A DNA stretch of 5,960 nucleotides from an uncultured Oscillospiraceae bacterium (GTDB taxonomy: Bacteria; Bacillota; Clostridia; Oscillospirales; Acutalibacteraceae). The stretch is from assembly GCA_958354085.1 (NCBI GenBank), contig CATWUX010000136.1, forward strand, positions 1 to 5,960, in the 5' to 3' direction. Shown here in pieces: positions 1 through 4,886 of this stretch. The notes beneath the pieces are model-generated. The model ran no database searches. It saw nothing but the letters and a program-made list of their open reading frames with translations, and was not told the DNA's origin. The position numbers were made by a program, and so were the translations under genes. Each line of letters begins with the position of its first letter. Positions within the stretch are counted from its first letter, which is position 1.

Positions 1-60
1 CAGCCTGCTGCCTTGTCCGCCGGCCAGAAGCATGGCGACGCATTCCTTTTTTCTTTGCAT
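1..60 (-). CDS. glgC: Glucose-1-phosphate adenylyltransferase, N-terminal fragment
   Basis: Only the first 20 codons are inside the window; the gene continues past the left edge. The reverse strand reads a short lysine-rich start and then MLLAGGQGSRL (residues 10-20). This is the nucleotide-binding GGxGxRL loop of sugar-nucleotide pyrophosphorylases, in the form typical of GlgC. GlgC makes ADP-glucose from glucose-1-phosphate and ATP, the committed step of bacterial glycogen synthesis in the cytoplasm. The start ATG (58-60) has an AGGGGG ribosome site at 68-73, 7 bases away. I see no promoter of its own. The stop of a glgB remnant lies 23 bases upstream on the same strand, which suggests glgC was once a downstream gene of a glg operon. 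A different nucleotidyltransferase such as GlgD is possible, but the loop favours GlgC. Confidence 0.85.
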   Translation of the reverse strand, partial: MQRKKECVAMLLAGGQGSRL

Positions 61-83
61 AATAAAACCCCCTGAATGTTAAA

Positions 84-242
84 TCAGTCTATTTTTGTCA
101 AATATACGCAGGTCAGTTTGGGAATATCCACTTTGATAGAATATTCCTTGCCGTGACTCGGCGTCTTTGTCGTAGTGAAAATACGTTTTTTCATGGCTCC
201 GCTTCCGCCGTATTTCACGGCATTTTTAGAGAAGATTGCAAA
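84..242 (-). pseudogene. glgB: 3' remnant of 1,4-alpha-glucan branching enzyme (GlgB C-terminus)
   Basis: On the minus strand a frame of 52 codons ends in TGA at 84-86. It contains KYGGSG followed, about 14 residues later, by HGKEYSIKVDIPKL and a short tail ending VYLTKID. From memory, GlgB proteins end this way: a (Y/F)GGSG or AGSG segment, then HG, then an S-I-x-L-x-(L/I)P-P-L beta strand at the extreme C-terminus. GlgB is normally over 600 residues, so only the tail of the C-terminal beta domain is left. The recognisable part stops at about base 242, where the exonuclease ribosome site begins on the other strand. Its place 23 bases before glgC fits the usual glgB-glgC order. No ribosome site supports translation from the internal ATG (192-194). 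The assignment rests on motif recall, not on alignment. Confidence 0.68.
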
Positions 243-256
243 GGAGTGAACGACGA

Positions 257-1012
257 ATGCGCTGTATTTCCTGGAATGTAAACGGTATTCGCGCCTGCAT
301 CGGCAAGGGCTTTCTGGATGTTGTACAAGCCGCGGACGCCGATGTGTTTTGCCTGCAGGAAACCAAGCTGCAGGCAGGGCAATTGGAACTGGAGCTGCCC
401 GGTTATGAGCAATATTGGTGCTACGCGGACAAAAAGGGCTATTCCGGTACGGCGATCTTCACCCGACAGCATCCGTTGTCGGTTCGTTACGGATTGGGTA
501 TAGACGAACACGATCACGAGGGGCGTGTAATCACGCTGGAGTTTCCCACCTGCTTTGTGATAACGGTGTATACGCCCAATGCGCAGGACGGTTTGGCGCG
601 CATTGCCTACCGACTGGACTGGGAAGCGGCATTTCGCGCGTATGTGTGCGCGCTGGATAAGGAAAAGCCGGTCATCCTGTGCGGGGACATGAACGTAGCG
701 CATCAGGAGATCGACTTAAAAAATCCAAAATCCAACCGCGGAAATGCCGGTTTTTCCGACGAGGAACGCGCCGCGTTCACGGAATTGTTGGCTGCCGGTT
801 TCACCGATACCTTTCGATATCTTCATCCGGAGGAAACCGGTGCTTACAGCTGGTGGTCGTATCGGTTTCAGGCGCGCAAGAATAACGCCGGATGGCGGAT
901 CGATTATTTTTTGGTGTCGGATCGATTGGCAGAGCAGGTACGCGATGCGTTTATTTGTTCCGATATATTCGGATCGGATCATTGCCCGGTTGGGCTGGTT
1001 GTGGAGGTATAA
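257..1012 (+). CDS. xth: Exodeoxyribonuclease III (AP endonuclease, ExoIII/ExoA family)
   Basis: This 251-residue protein has the length and all the landmarks of the ExoIII family of the endonuclease/exonuclease/phosphatase fold. WNVNGIR puts the metal-site Asn at residue 7, and LQETK puts the metal-binding Glu at 35. GDMNVAHQEIDL carries the catalytic Asp144 and Asn146, WRIDYF gives Asp216, and GSDHCPV near the end gives Asp241 and His242. The enzyme cleaves the backbone 5' of abasic sites and trims 3' ends in base-excision repair. I chose ATG 257 because AAGGAG (241-246) lies 10 bases before it and because family members begin close to the M-x-(I/L)-x-S-W-N motif. A TTG at 236 in frame would lack that support. 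It is followed after 3 bases by a LUD-domain gene, so the two are probably co-transcribed. I see no convincing promoter; upstream bases are glgB remnant. Confidence 0.95.
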   Translation: MRCISWNVNGIRACIGKGFLDVVQAADADVFCLQETKLQAGQLELELPGYEQYWCYADKKGYSGTAIFTRQHPLSVRYGLGIDEHDHEGRVITLEFPTCFVITVYTPNAQDGLARIAYRLDWEAAFRAYVCALDKEKPVILCGDMNVAHQEIDLKNPKSNRGNAGFSDEERAAFTELLAAGFTDTFRYLHPEETGAYSWWSYRFQARKNNAGWRIDYFLVSDRLAEQVRDAFICSDIFGSDHCPVGLVVEV

Positions 1013-1015
1013 ACC

Positions 1016-1681
1016 ATGGATAAGCATCAAAAGGAAGCAGTGCGGCAGCAGGCCGCCGCGGTGATTGATAAGCTGCTGAAAAATAATATGCAAGGCTATT
1101 ATGTGGACTCGGCAGCGGACGTACCGGCGCAGGTGGCGCAGCTGCTGCACGAAGGCGATACGGTGGCGGTGGGCGGCTCCATGACGCTGGAACAATGCGG
1201 TGTGTTGTCCTTGCTGCGTGAGGGGAAGTATCGGTTTCTGGATCGGTATGCGAGTGGACTTACTCCGGAACAGGTGCAAAAAATCCATCGTGCCAGTTTT
1301 GACGCAGACGCCTATCTCTGTTCAGCAAACGCCGTAACGATGCAGGGCGAGCTGTACAACGTGGACGGCAACAGCAACCGCGTAGCGGCGATTTGCTACG
1401 GGCCGCGATCGGTCATTTTGGTGGTTGGCTGCAACAAGATCGTACCGGATATTCCGTCCGCGATCGCCCGTGTCAAGCAACATGCCGCGCCCGCAAACGC
1501 CGTACGACTGAGCTGCGAGACCTATTGTGCCAAAACCGGGTTATGTAAAGGGCTAAGCGGCGATATGACAGACGGCTGCGCCAGCTCTGCACGTATCTGC
1601 TGTTCCTATGTTGTGTCCGCTCATCAGCGCATTCCGGGCCGTATCAAAGTGATCCTCGTCGGTGAACCGCTGGGGTATTGA
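1016..1681 (+). CDS. LUD domain protein (DUF162, LutC-like)
   Basis: A 221-residue protein of the LUD (lactate utilization, DUF162) family, single-domain form. Features seen are an N-terminal helix, VGGSMTLEQCG (52-62), the core SANAVTMQGELYNVDG (103-118) with nearby ICYGP, VILVVGCNKIV (133-143), and a cysteine-rich end with Cys167, 171, 177, 188, 195 and 196 before RIPGRIKVILVGEPLGY. LutB and LutC relatives take part in oxidation of L-lactate with iron-sulfur partners. Stand-alone clostridial members have no established substrate, and no lutA or lutB is present here, so I do not infer lactate use. The cysteines could bind a metal or cluster (inference). ATG 1016 has GGAGG at 1003-1007, inside the end of the exonuclease gene, 8 bases away, so translation is likely coupled. 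The stop abuts a terminator hairpin, making this the last gene of the pair. Confidence 0.9.
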   Translation: MDKHQKEAVRQQAAAVIDKLLKNNMQGYYVDSAADVPAQVAQLLHEGDTVAVGGSMTLEQCGVLSLLREGKYRFLDRYASGLTPEQVQKIHRASFDADAYLCSANAVTMQGELYNVDGNSNRVAAICYGPRSVILVVGCNKIVPDIPSAIARVKQHAAPANAVRLSCETYCAKTGLCKGLSGDMTDGCASSARICCSYVVSAHQRIPGRIKVILVGEPLGY

Positions 1682-1723
1682 AAAAATCCCGTTTAGAAGA
1701 ATTTTCTTCTAAACGGGATTTTT
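1682..1723. terminator. Bidirectional rho-independent terminator
   Basis: A perfect 19-bp inverted repeat (1682-1700 and 1705-1723) encloses a 4-base loop. The inner stem contains TCCCGTTTAGAAGA, and the outer end is five A paired with five T, so each strand has its own T run after the stem. It begins directly after the LUD gene's stop and ends 11 bases before the stop of the convergent epimerase gene. It therefore can serve both transcripts. Confidence 0.93.
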
Positions 1724-1734
1724 ATCGGCTTGCT

Positions 1735-2973
1735 TTACAGAATCGTGCGGATCTCCTCGCCTCCGGCGATCATGCCGAGCAACTCGTCGCACACCATCAG
1801 GCAGCGGGGAAGATGATAGGGGCCTTTCCACATAGAACCTTTTTGGGTATGGGAAACGGTACCGTCACGGTGCAGATAGCCGTACCATTCGCCGTATTCC
1901 GCATCATGGAAATGACCGAACGCGTATTCGTGTACCTTCTCGAACCAGCTCCAGTATTTTTCGTCGCCGGTCAGTCCATACGCCATCAGCGTGGCGATCA
2001 ACACTTCGTTATGTACCCACCACAGCTTCATATCCCATTCCAGCTGCTCACAGGGACGGCCATCCACATCTACAAAATACAGCATACCGCCGTACTGCTT
2101 GTCCCAACCGCGTTCCAGCGACCAATCCAGCAGATTCAGCGCCTTTTTCAGCAGCCCCTCGTCATGCGAATAAACCGCTTCGTTCATAAGGAACCAGGAG
2201 TTCTCGCAGGAATGACCGGGGTTGATAGTGCGGCCGGCGGGGTTGTCGATATGACCGCCCTCGGGCAGCACACTTTCCAGCGCGCACTTCAGTTCCGGCT
2301 GATAATGATAGTTCATAAGCGCATCTACCATCTCGCGCACAACCGCTGTATAGTAATCCGCCTTGGCGGGATCGCAGCGGCGCAGCACCTGCGCACTGCT
2401 GACGAGCACCATCGGTACGGCTGCGGAACGCTCGGTGCGGGTTTCCGCATAGGATTTCGGGGTAATCTTAAAGGGATCGTTTTCCGGTGTGCGATACAGC
2501 ATTAGCATTTGTTCAAAGCAGGCCTCGGCTTTCGCCAGCGCGTCGGCATCGCCGGTCGCGGCCGCATATTCCGCCATGCCGACCACATAAAAGCTCTCGG
2601 AGAACATATAACGGCGCTTGCGCAGCGGCTTGCCTTCCTTCGTTACCTGGAAGAACATTCGACCGTCGGTATCGACACAGTGATCCTCCAAAAAGCGCTT
2701 ACCAAGACGAGCCGCGTCCAGCCATTCTTCGCGTGCGCCGTAATGATTGCACAGAGCGGAGAACGTCCACAGTCCGCGGCCTTGGAACCAAACAGATTTA
2801 TCGTCGTTATAGCTTTTGCCCTCGCGGTCAACTGATGAAATATAGCCGCCGTTTTCATGGTCGAGCAGATCACTGTTCATCCAGAAAGGCATGACATCCT
2901 GCAAAAGCTGATCACGATAAACCGTGCGGTATGCCGCCGCCTTTTCCGCGTGTGGGGAAGAAAAATGTGTCAT
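1735..2973 (-). CDS. AGE family sugar epimerase/isomerase, probably N-acylglucosamine 2-epimerase
   Basis: A 412-residue cytoplasmic protein, the usual length for the AGE (alpha6/alpha6 barrel) family. Segments seen are WFQGRGLWTFSAL (62-74), INPGHSCENSWFLMNEA (250-266), DKQYGGMLYFVDVDG (291-305), KLWWVHNEVLIATLMAYG (316-333) and KGPYHLPRCLM (383-393). Residues I recall as essential in the Anabaena enzyme (Arg57, His239, Glu308, His372, Arg375) line up with Arg66, His254, Glu323, His387 and Arg390. The last four share one constant offset, which supports an intact active site. The family interconverts GlcNAc and ManNAc; others act on cellobiose or mannose. The PYHLPRCLM block looks most like GlcNAc epimerases, but no sialic-acid genes are nearby, so the substrate stays open. 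I chose ATG 2971-2973 because AAGGAG (2983-2988) is 9 bases upstream. A 28-codon in-frame extension would run through the promoter. Confidence 0.9.
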   Translation of the reverse strand: MTHFSSPHAEKAAAYRTVYRDQLLQDVMPFWMNSDLLDHENGGYISSVDREGKSYNDDKSVWFQGRGLWTFSALCNHYGAREEWLDAARLGKRFLEDHCVDTDGRMFFQVTKEGKPLRKRRYMFSESFYVVGMAEYAAATGDADALAKAEACFEQMLMLYRTPENDPFKITPKSYAETRTERSAAVPMVLVSSAQVLRRCDPAKADYYTAVVREMVDALMNYHYQPELKCALESVLPEGGHIDNPAGRTINPGHSCENSWFLMNEAVYSHDEGLLKKALNLLDWSLERGWDKQYGGMLYFVDVDGRPCEQLEWDMKLWWVHNEVLIATLMAYGLTGDEKYWSWFEKVHEYAFGHFHDAEYGEWYGYLHRDGTVSHTQKGSMWKGPYHLPRCLMVCDELLGMIAGGEEIRTIL

Positions 2974-3028
2974 GATAACTCGCTCCTTTATTAAAAAATA
3001 GTAAGAACAAAACTGGATTCTCAGGTAT

Positions 3029-3057
3029 AGTGTAACACGAAACCAAGGGTTGTACAA
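3029..3057 (-). promoter_or_regulatory. Probable promoter of the AGE epimerase gene
   Basis: On the minus strand TTGTAC (3052-3057) and TACACT (3029-3034) are 17 bases apart, and a TG one base before the -10 makes it an extended -10. Transcription would start near 3022, about 50 bases before the ATG. The -35 overlaps the 8-bp palindrome TTGTACAA (3051-3058), a possible operator. The hexamers are only partial matches, so confidence is moderate. Confidence 0.45.
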
Positions 3058-3121
3058 TGTACTAGTTTTGATAGATGGTTATCCCAATTTGTTCTTTTTT
3101 CAAAAAGCAAGATAAAAAGCC

Positions 3122-3186
3122 GCCCTTTAAGAGCGTTGACATAAGAAAACAAGCAAAAATCCAGTAAAATCAACGCTTTTAAGGGC
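3122..3186. repeat. Imperfect long inverted repeat (about 17 bp arms, 30-base loop)
   Basis: The arm at 3122-3139 (GCCCTTTAAGAGCGTTGA) is nearly complementary to 3170-3186 (TCAACGCTTTTAAGGGC), with one mismatch and one extra base. The loop (3140-3169) is A-rich. No T run follows, so it is a poor terminator. It could be a structured leader element, a protein-binding site, or part of the element end. Confidence 0.75.
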
Positions 3187-3229
3187 AGTGGGCAAACAGG
3201 TTAGCTCAAAAATCGAATAACCAAGCGAC

Positions 3230-3263
3230 AAAAGGGATGTTACCGCAAGGCAGCATCCCTTTT
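3230..3263 (+). terminator. Hairpin with GCAA tetraloop, possible terminator
   Basis: AAAAGGGATG (3230-3239) pairs perfectly with CATCCCTTTT (3254-3263). The interior can pair further to close a GCAA loop (a GNRA tetraloop) through two C-G pairs, with one A-C mismatch. The T run is only the four T of the stem, so it is weaker as a terminator than the hairpin that follows. Confidence 0.6.
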
Positions 3264-3273
3264 CGCATACCCC

Positions 3274-3312
3274 AACGCCGCAGATTTTGAAAGAAGTCTG
3301 CGGCGTTTTTTT
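3274..3312 (+). terminator. Strong rho-independent terminator in front of the element's first gene
   Basis: AACGCCGCAGA (3274-3284) and TCTGCGGCGTT (3297-3307) form a perfect 11-bp, GC-rich stem with a 12-base loop, and seven T follow at 3306-3312. It ends 15 bases before the ribosome site of the next plus-strand gene. It therefore either ends a transcript from the left or acts as a leader attenuator for the replication genes. Confidence 0.85.
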
Positions 3313-3344
3313 CTGCCCAAATTCAGAAAGGAGGCGCAGCCGGA

Positions 3345-3557
3345 ATGTACTTTATGAGCGGTAAAAGCCGCGCATTTGAAACGCTCATGCAGGGAAAGCC
3401 CGGATTTGACCGGTACGAGAACGGCTGCACCGAGCATGAGGACTGTAACACCTGCCACTTCTACCGTCCGCACTGGAAATATCGGTTTTGTGTATATGCC
3501 GAGTGTCCGTATGAACCGGGCAGACAGACCGCAATCCGGCGCAGCAAGGCAGAGTGA
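3345..3557 (+). CDS. Small cysteine-rich protein, possible zinc-binding, ICE-associated
   Basis: A 70-residue protein that I cannot assign to a named family with confidence. The start is well supported: AAAGGAGG (3327-3334) is 10 bases before the ATG, and the N-terminus MYFMSGKSRAFE follows. Five cysteines at 28, 34, 37, 49 and 54 follow C-x5-C-x2-C-x11-C-x4-C, with histidines at 31, 38 and 43 among them. This suggests a small metal-binding fold, probably zinc (inference). There is no signal peptide or membrane segment, and the tail is basic (RRSK). It sits 20 bases before the replication initiator gene and very probably shares its transcript, so a role in replication or its control is possible. 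From general recall, similar short proteins precede DUF6017-type initiators in clostridial ICEs, but I did not verify this. Confidence 0.75.
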   Translation: MYFMSGKSRAFETLMQGKPGFDRYENGCTEHEDCNTCHFYRPHWKYRFCVYAECPYEPGRQTAIRRSKAE

Positions 3558-3577
3558 GCGAAAGGAGCTGATAACCT

Positions 3578-4570
3578 ATGGCAGTATTTCGGGTGGAAAA
3601 AAACAGCGGCTACACCGTTATGTCCAACCACCACCTACGCAATCAGGAGCTTTCCCTAAAAGCAAAGGGGCTGCTGTCCCAAATGCTGTCCCTGCCGGAT
3701 AACTGGGACTACACGCTGAAAGGTCTGTCCCTTATCAACCGGGAAAAGATTGACGCGATCCGGGAGGCAATACGGGAGCTGGAAAGAGCCGGATATATTG
3801 TCCGCAGCCGGGAACGCGACGAAAAAGGACGCTTGCGCGGCGCAGACTACATAATCTATGAGCTTCCTCAAAAGCCAGTATCGGATTTACCTACATTGGA
3901 AAATCCAACATTGGATAATCCAACGCAGGAAAATCCTACGTTGGAAAACCCTACGTTGGAAAATCCAACGCAATTAAATAAAGATATATTAAGAACTGAC
4001 TTATCAAAAAAAGAAAAATCAATTACAGATCTATCAAGTACCGATTCCATTCCTATCCTTTCCCCTTACCCCTTCCCTTTGAGCGTGGACGGGAAACAAG
4101 CGGCTGCGCCGCCGGAACGGAAGCGAAAGGAAACGGCAGAAAGCGAAAATGAAGCATATAGGATTTACCGGGAGATTATCTGCAATAACATCGAATACGA
4201 CATCCTTTTGCAGGATAAGCGCATTGACCGTGACCGCCTGGACGAGATTGTGGACATTATTCTGGAAACGGTATGCAGTTCCCGTAAGAAGATCCGCATT
4301 GCCGGTGACGACTACCCAGCAGAGCTGGTAAAAAGCAAGTTTATGAAGCTGAACAGCAGTCATATCGAGTTTGTCTTTGACTGTCTGCGGGAGAACACCA
4401 CTAAGATCCGCAACATCCGGCAATATCTCCGGGCGGTGCTGTTTAATGCCCCCAGCACTATTGACAGCTACTATACCGCCCTTGTTGCACACGATATGGC
4501 ACAGCCGGATTGGGGCAAGCCCAAAAGTGGCATCCCGGATTACAGCTATGAGGGAGCAGACAGCCTATGA
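3578..4570 (+). CDS. Replication initiator protein, RepA_N-like N-terminus with DUF6017-type C-terminus
   Basis: A 330-residue protein in three parts. Residues 1-97 (MAVFRVEKNSGYTVMSNHHL, then LSLKAKGLLSQMLSLPDNWDYTLKGLS and an REAIRELERAGYI recognition-helix region) form the winged-helix domain typical of RepA_N-like initiators of Firmicutes plasmids and ICEs. Residues 106-130 are five tandem TLENP-type pentapeptides, and a low-complexity linker runs to about 190. Residues 193-305 (YREIICNNIEYD, DEIVDIILETVC, IRIAGDDYPAELVKSKF, SSHIEFVFDCLREN, YLRAVLFNAPSTIDSYY) match the C-terminal domain I know as DUF6017. Such proteins are thought to start replication of the excised circular element. ATG 3578 has AAAGGAG (3561-3567) 10 bases upstream. 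The stop overlaps an ATG (ATGA at 4567-4570), showing that a coupled next gene once followed; only 12 codons of it remain. Confidence 0.88.
   Translation: MAVFRVEKNSGYTVMSNHHLRNQELSLKAKGLLSQMLSLPDNWDYTLKGLSLINREKIDAIREAIRELERAGYIVRSRERDEKGRLRGADYIIYELPQKPVSDLPTLENPTLDNPTQENPTLENPTLENPTQLNKDILRTDLSKKEKSITDLSSTDSIPILSPYPFPLSVDGKQAAAPPERKRKETAESENEAYRIYREIICNNIEYDILLQDKRIDRDRLDEIVDIILETVCSSRKKIRIAGDDYPAELVKSKFMKLNSSHIEFVFDCLRENTTKIRNIRQYLRAVLFNAPSTIDSYYTALVAHDMAQPDWGKPKSGIPDYSYEGADSL
3893..3967 (+). repeat. In-frame tandem array of five 15-bp units inside the initiator gene
   Basis: Five 15-base units (starts 3893, 3908, 3923, 3938, 3953) encode TLENP, TLDNP, TQENP, TLENP, TLENP. A degraded sixth (TQLNK) follows at 3968. 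The best unit, ACGTTGGAAAATCCA, joined to the next AC, contains GTTGGA-AAA-TCCAAC, an inverted repeat with 6-base arms. The array is thus a series of short dyads in register with the codons. Initiators of the RepA_N plasmid group carry their origin repeats inside the rep gene, so this may be an iteron set as well as a flexible linker (inference). Confidence 0.85.
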
Positions 4571-4605
4571 GGATTTGCCTGTATCAGCGGGTGCATCCAC
4601 CTTAG
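4567..4605 (+). pseudogene. Twelve-codon stub of the gene that followed the initiator
   Basis: The ATG overlaps the initiator stop as ATGA, the arrangement used for translational coupling. The frame reads MRICLYQRVHPP and stops at 4603-4605. A coupled gene of this kind is normally much longer, so I read it as the broken 5' end of a lost gene, though a chance ATGA cannot be excluded. Its product cannot be identified from 12 residues. Confidence 0.35.
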
Positions 4606-4611
4606 TGATAC
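4581..4611. repeat. Two-part hairpin after the initiator gene
   Basis: GTATCA (4581-4586) pairs with TGATAC (4606-4611), and inside it GGTG (4590-4593) pairs with CACC (4598-4601) around a 4-base loop. The parts are separated by small unpaired bulges, and a run of five C begins at the end of the outer arm. There is no T run, so it is not a normal terminator. Confidence 0.5.
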
Positions 4612-4627
4612 CCCCATAAAGGTGACA

Positions 4628-4708
4628 TCAGGGCAAAAGGAAAGTGCCGCCCATTGAGAGCAGCACTTCACAGGCTGAAAAGGGATTAAGCGGACACAGG
4701 CTCGTCAT
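4628..4708 (-). CDS. Possible 26-codon ORF with a strong ribosome site
   Basis: On the minus strand ATG (4706-4708) follows AAGGAGGAGGTG (4713-4724), with GGAGG 6 bases from the start. The product (MTSLCPLNPFSACEVLL, then a short tail) matches nothing I know. It overlaps the end of another open minus-strand frame that stops at 4686 after EEVQNDEPVSA. The overlap resembles coupled genes, so both may be cut pieces of an older gene pair. Expression is uncertain. Confidence 0.25.
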   Translation of the reverse strand: MTSLCPLNPFSACEVLLSMGGTFLLP

Positions 4709-4735
4709 TTTGCACCTCCTCCTTGACGGCGGCGA

Positions 4736-4886
4736 TTCGCTTGTCCGCAGGCTCGTCAGCAGCGCCTTGCGGCATTTCTGCAAGTGACGAAATTTTGCTC
4801 TGCCAAAGCGTCCCAAGCCGTAAAAATTTTTCTTCGGACAGCTTCAGGTCGGGGAGGAAGTAGTCCCCGAAGAGCGTGTAGCTGAT
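4736..4886 (-). pseudogene. TnpV-like transposon protein remnant, frameshifted and truncated
   Basis: Directly after the XRE stop codon, in the same frame and without a start of its own, the minus strand reads ISYTLFGDYFLPDLKLSEEK. This is close to the N-terminal (Y)T..GDY(L/Y)(L/I)P(D/N)L.LPEE motif of TnpV proteins of clostridial mobile elements. The next part, GRFGRAKFRHLQKCRKALL followed by TSLRTSE, resembles the following TnpV segment (IGxWGRxHRxYL...R...L.(L/T)SG) but is in another frame. The switch falls at an A5T5 run on the plus strand (4822-4831), and removing one base there joins the two parts. Similarity ends near 4736; TnpV is normally about 110-130 residues. So this is a dead gene: no start codon, one frameshift and a lost C-terminus. 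I rely on remembered motifs, and TnpV's function is unknown. Confidence 0.6.

Larger units (their letters stand above)
3058..3344. other. Gene-free stretch containing the probable host/mobile-element junction
   Basis: These 287 bases hold no reading frame with start, ribosome site and protein-like content. To the left are host genes; to the right are mobile-element replication genes. The stretch is visibly richer in A and T than either side up to about 3240 (runs such as CTTTTTTCAAAAAG near 3094-3107) and then carries three inverted repeats, listed separately. I place the junction somewhere between about 3058 and 3120, because the epimerase promoter ends there and the repeats belong naturally to the leader of the next genes. 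I cannot name the exact base: no attachment-site repeat can be confirmed without the element's other end. I found no convincing plus-strand promoter; TTGACA at 3136-3141 lacks a -10 at a workable distance. Confidence 0.5.
4612..4886. other. Decayed stretch between the initiator and the XRE cassette
   Basis: From the initiator stop to the XRE stop there are about 316 bases with no intact gene. They hold the 12-codon stub and hairpin (4567-4611), the 26-codon minus-strand ORF (4628-4708), an open minus-strand frame ending EEVQNDEPVSA (stop 4686-4688), and the TnpV-like remnant (4736-4886). The mixture of cut pieces suggests that a deletion or cassette insertion happened here. Confidence 0.55.

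Noticed and set aside
96..101. TTGACA on the minus strand as a -35 box for glgC
   Set aside because: No -10 fits at 16-18 bases, the start would fall on the ribosome site, and the bases are codons of the glgB remnant.
121..147. Inverted repeat GGAATAT / ATATTCC with a 13-base gap, considered as an operator between glgC and the exonuclease gene
   Set aside because: It lies wholly within the GlgB-like coding remnant (codons for GKEYSIKVD), so the symmetry is best explained by chance in coding sequence.
207..227. GCCGT / ACGGC hairpin followed by ATTTTT, considered as a terminator
   Set aside because: The stem is only 5 bp, it lies in the glgB remnant, and no plus-strand gene ends before it.
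215..703. Long minus-strand frame opposite the exonuclease gene
   Set aside because: It mirrors the well-supported exonuclease gene and has no ribosome site or recognisable domain.
1678..2505. Long plus-strand frame opposite the epimerase gene, starting TTG over the LUD stop
   Set aside because: It runs through the terminator hairpin and is antisense to a gene with a full set of active-site residues.
2974..3057. Twenty-eight-codon N-terminal extension of the epimerase
   Set aside because: It overlaps the likely promoter and has no ribosome site, whereas the inner ATG has AAGGAG at 9 bases.
3136..3170. TTGACA with TAAAAT as a promoter for the replication genes
   Set aside because: The spacer is 23 bases, too long for a sigma-A promoter.
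3893..3982. CRISPR array or microsatellite
   Set aside because: Units are contiguous, have no spacers, are in frame with the initiator and encode a pentapeptide repeat.
3868..4050. Minus-strand frame rich in GFSNV repeats
   Set aside because: It is only the reverse reading of the TLENP repeat array.
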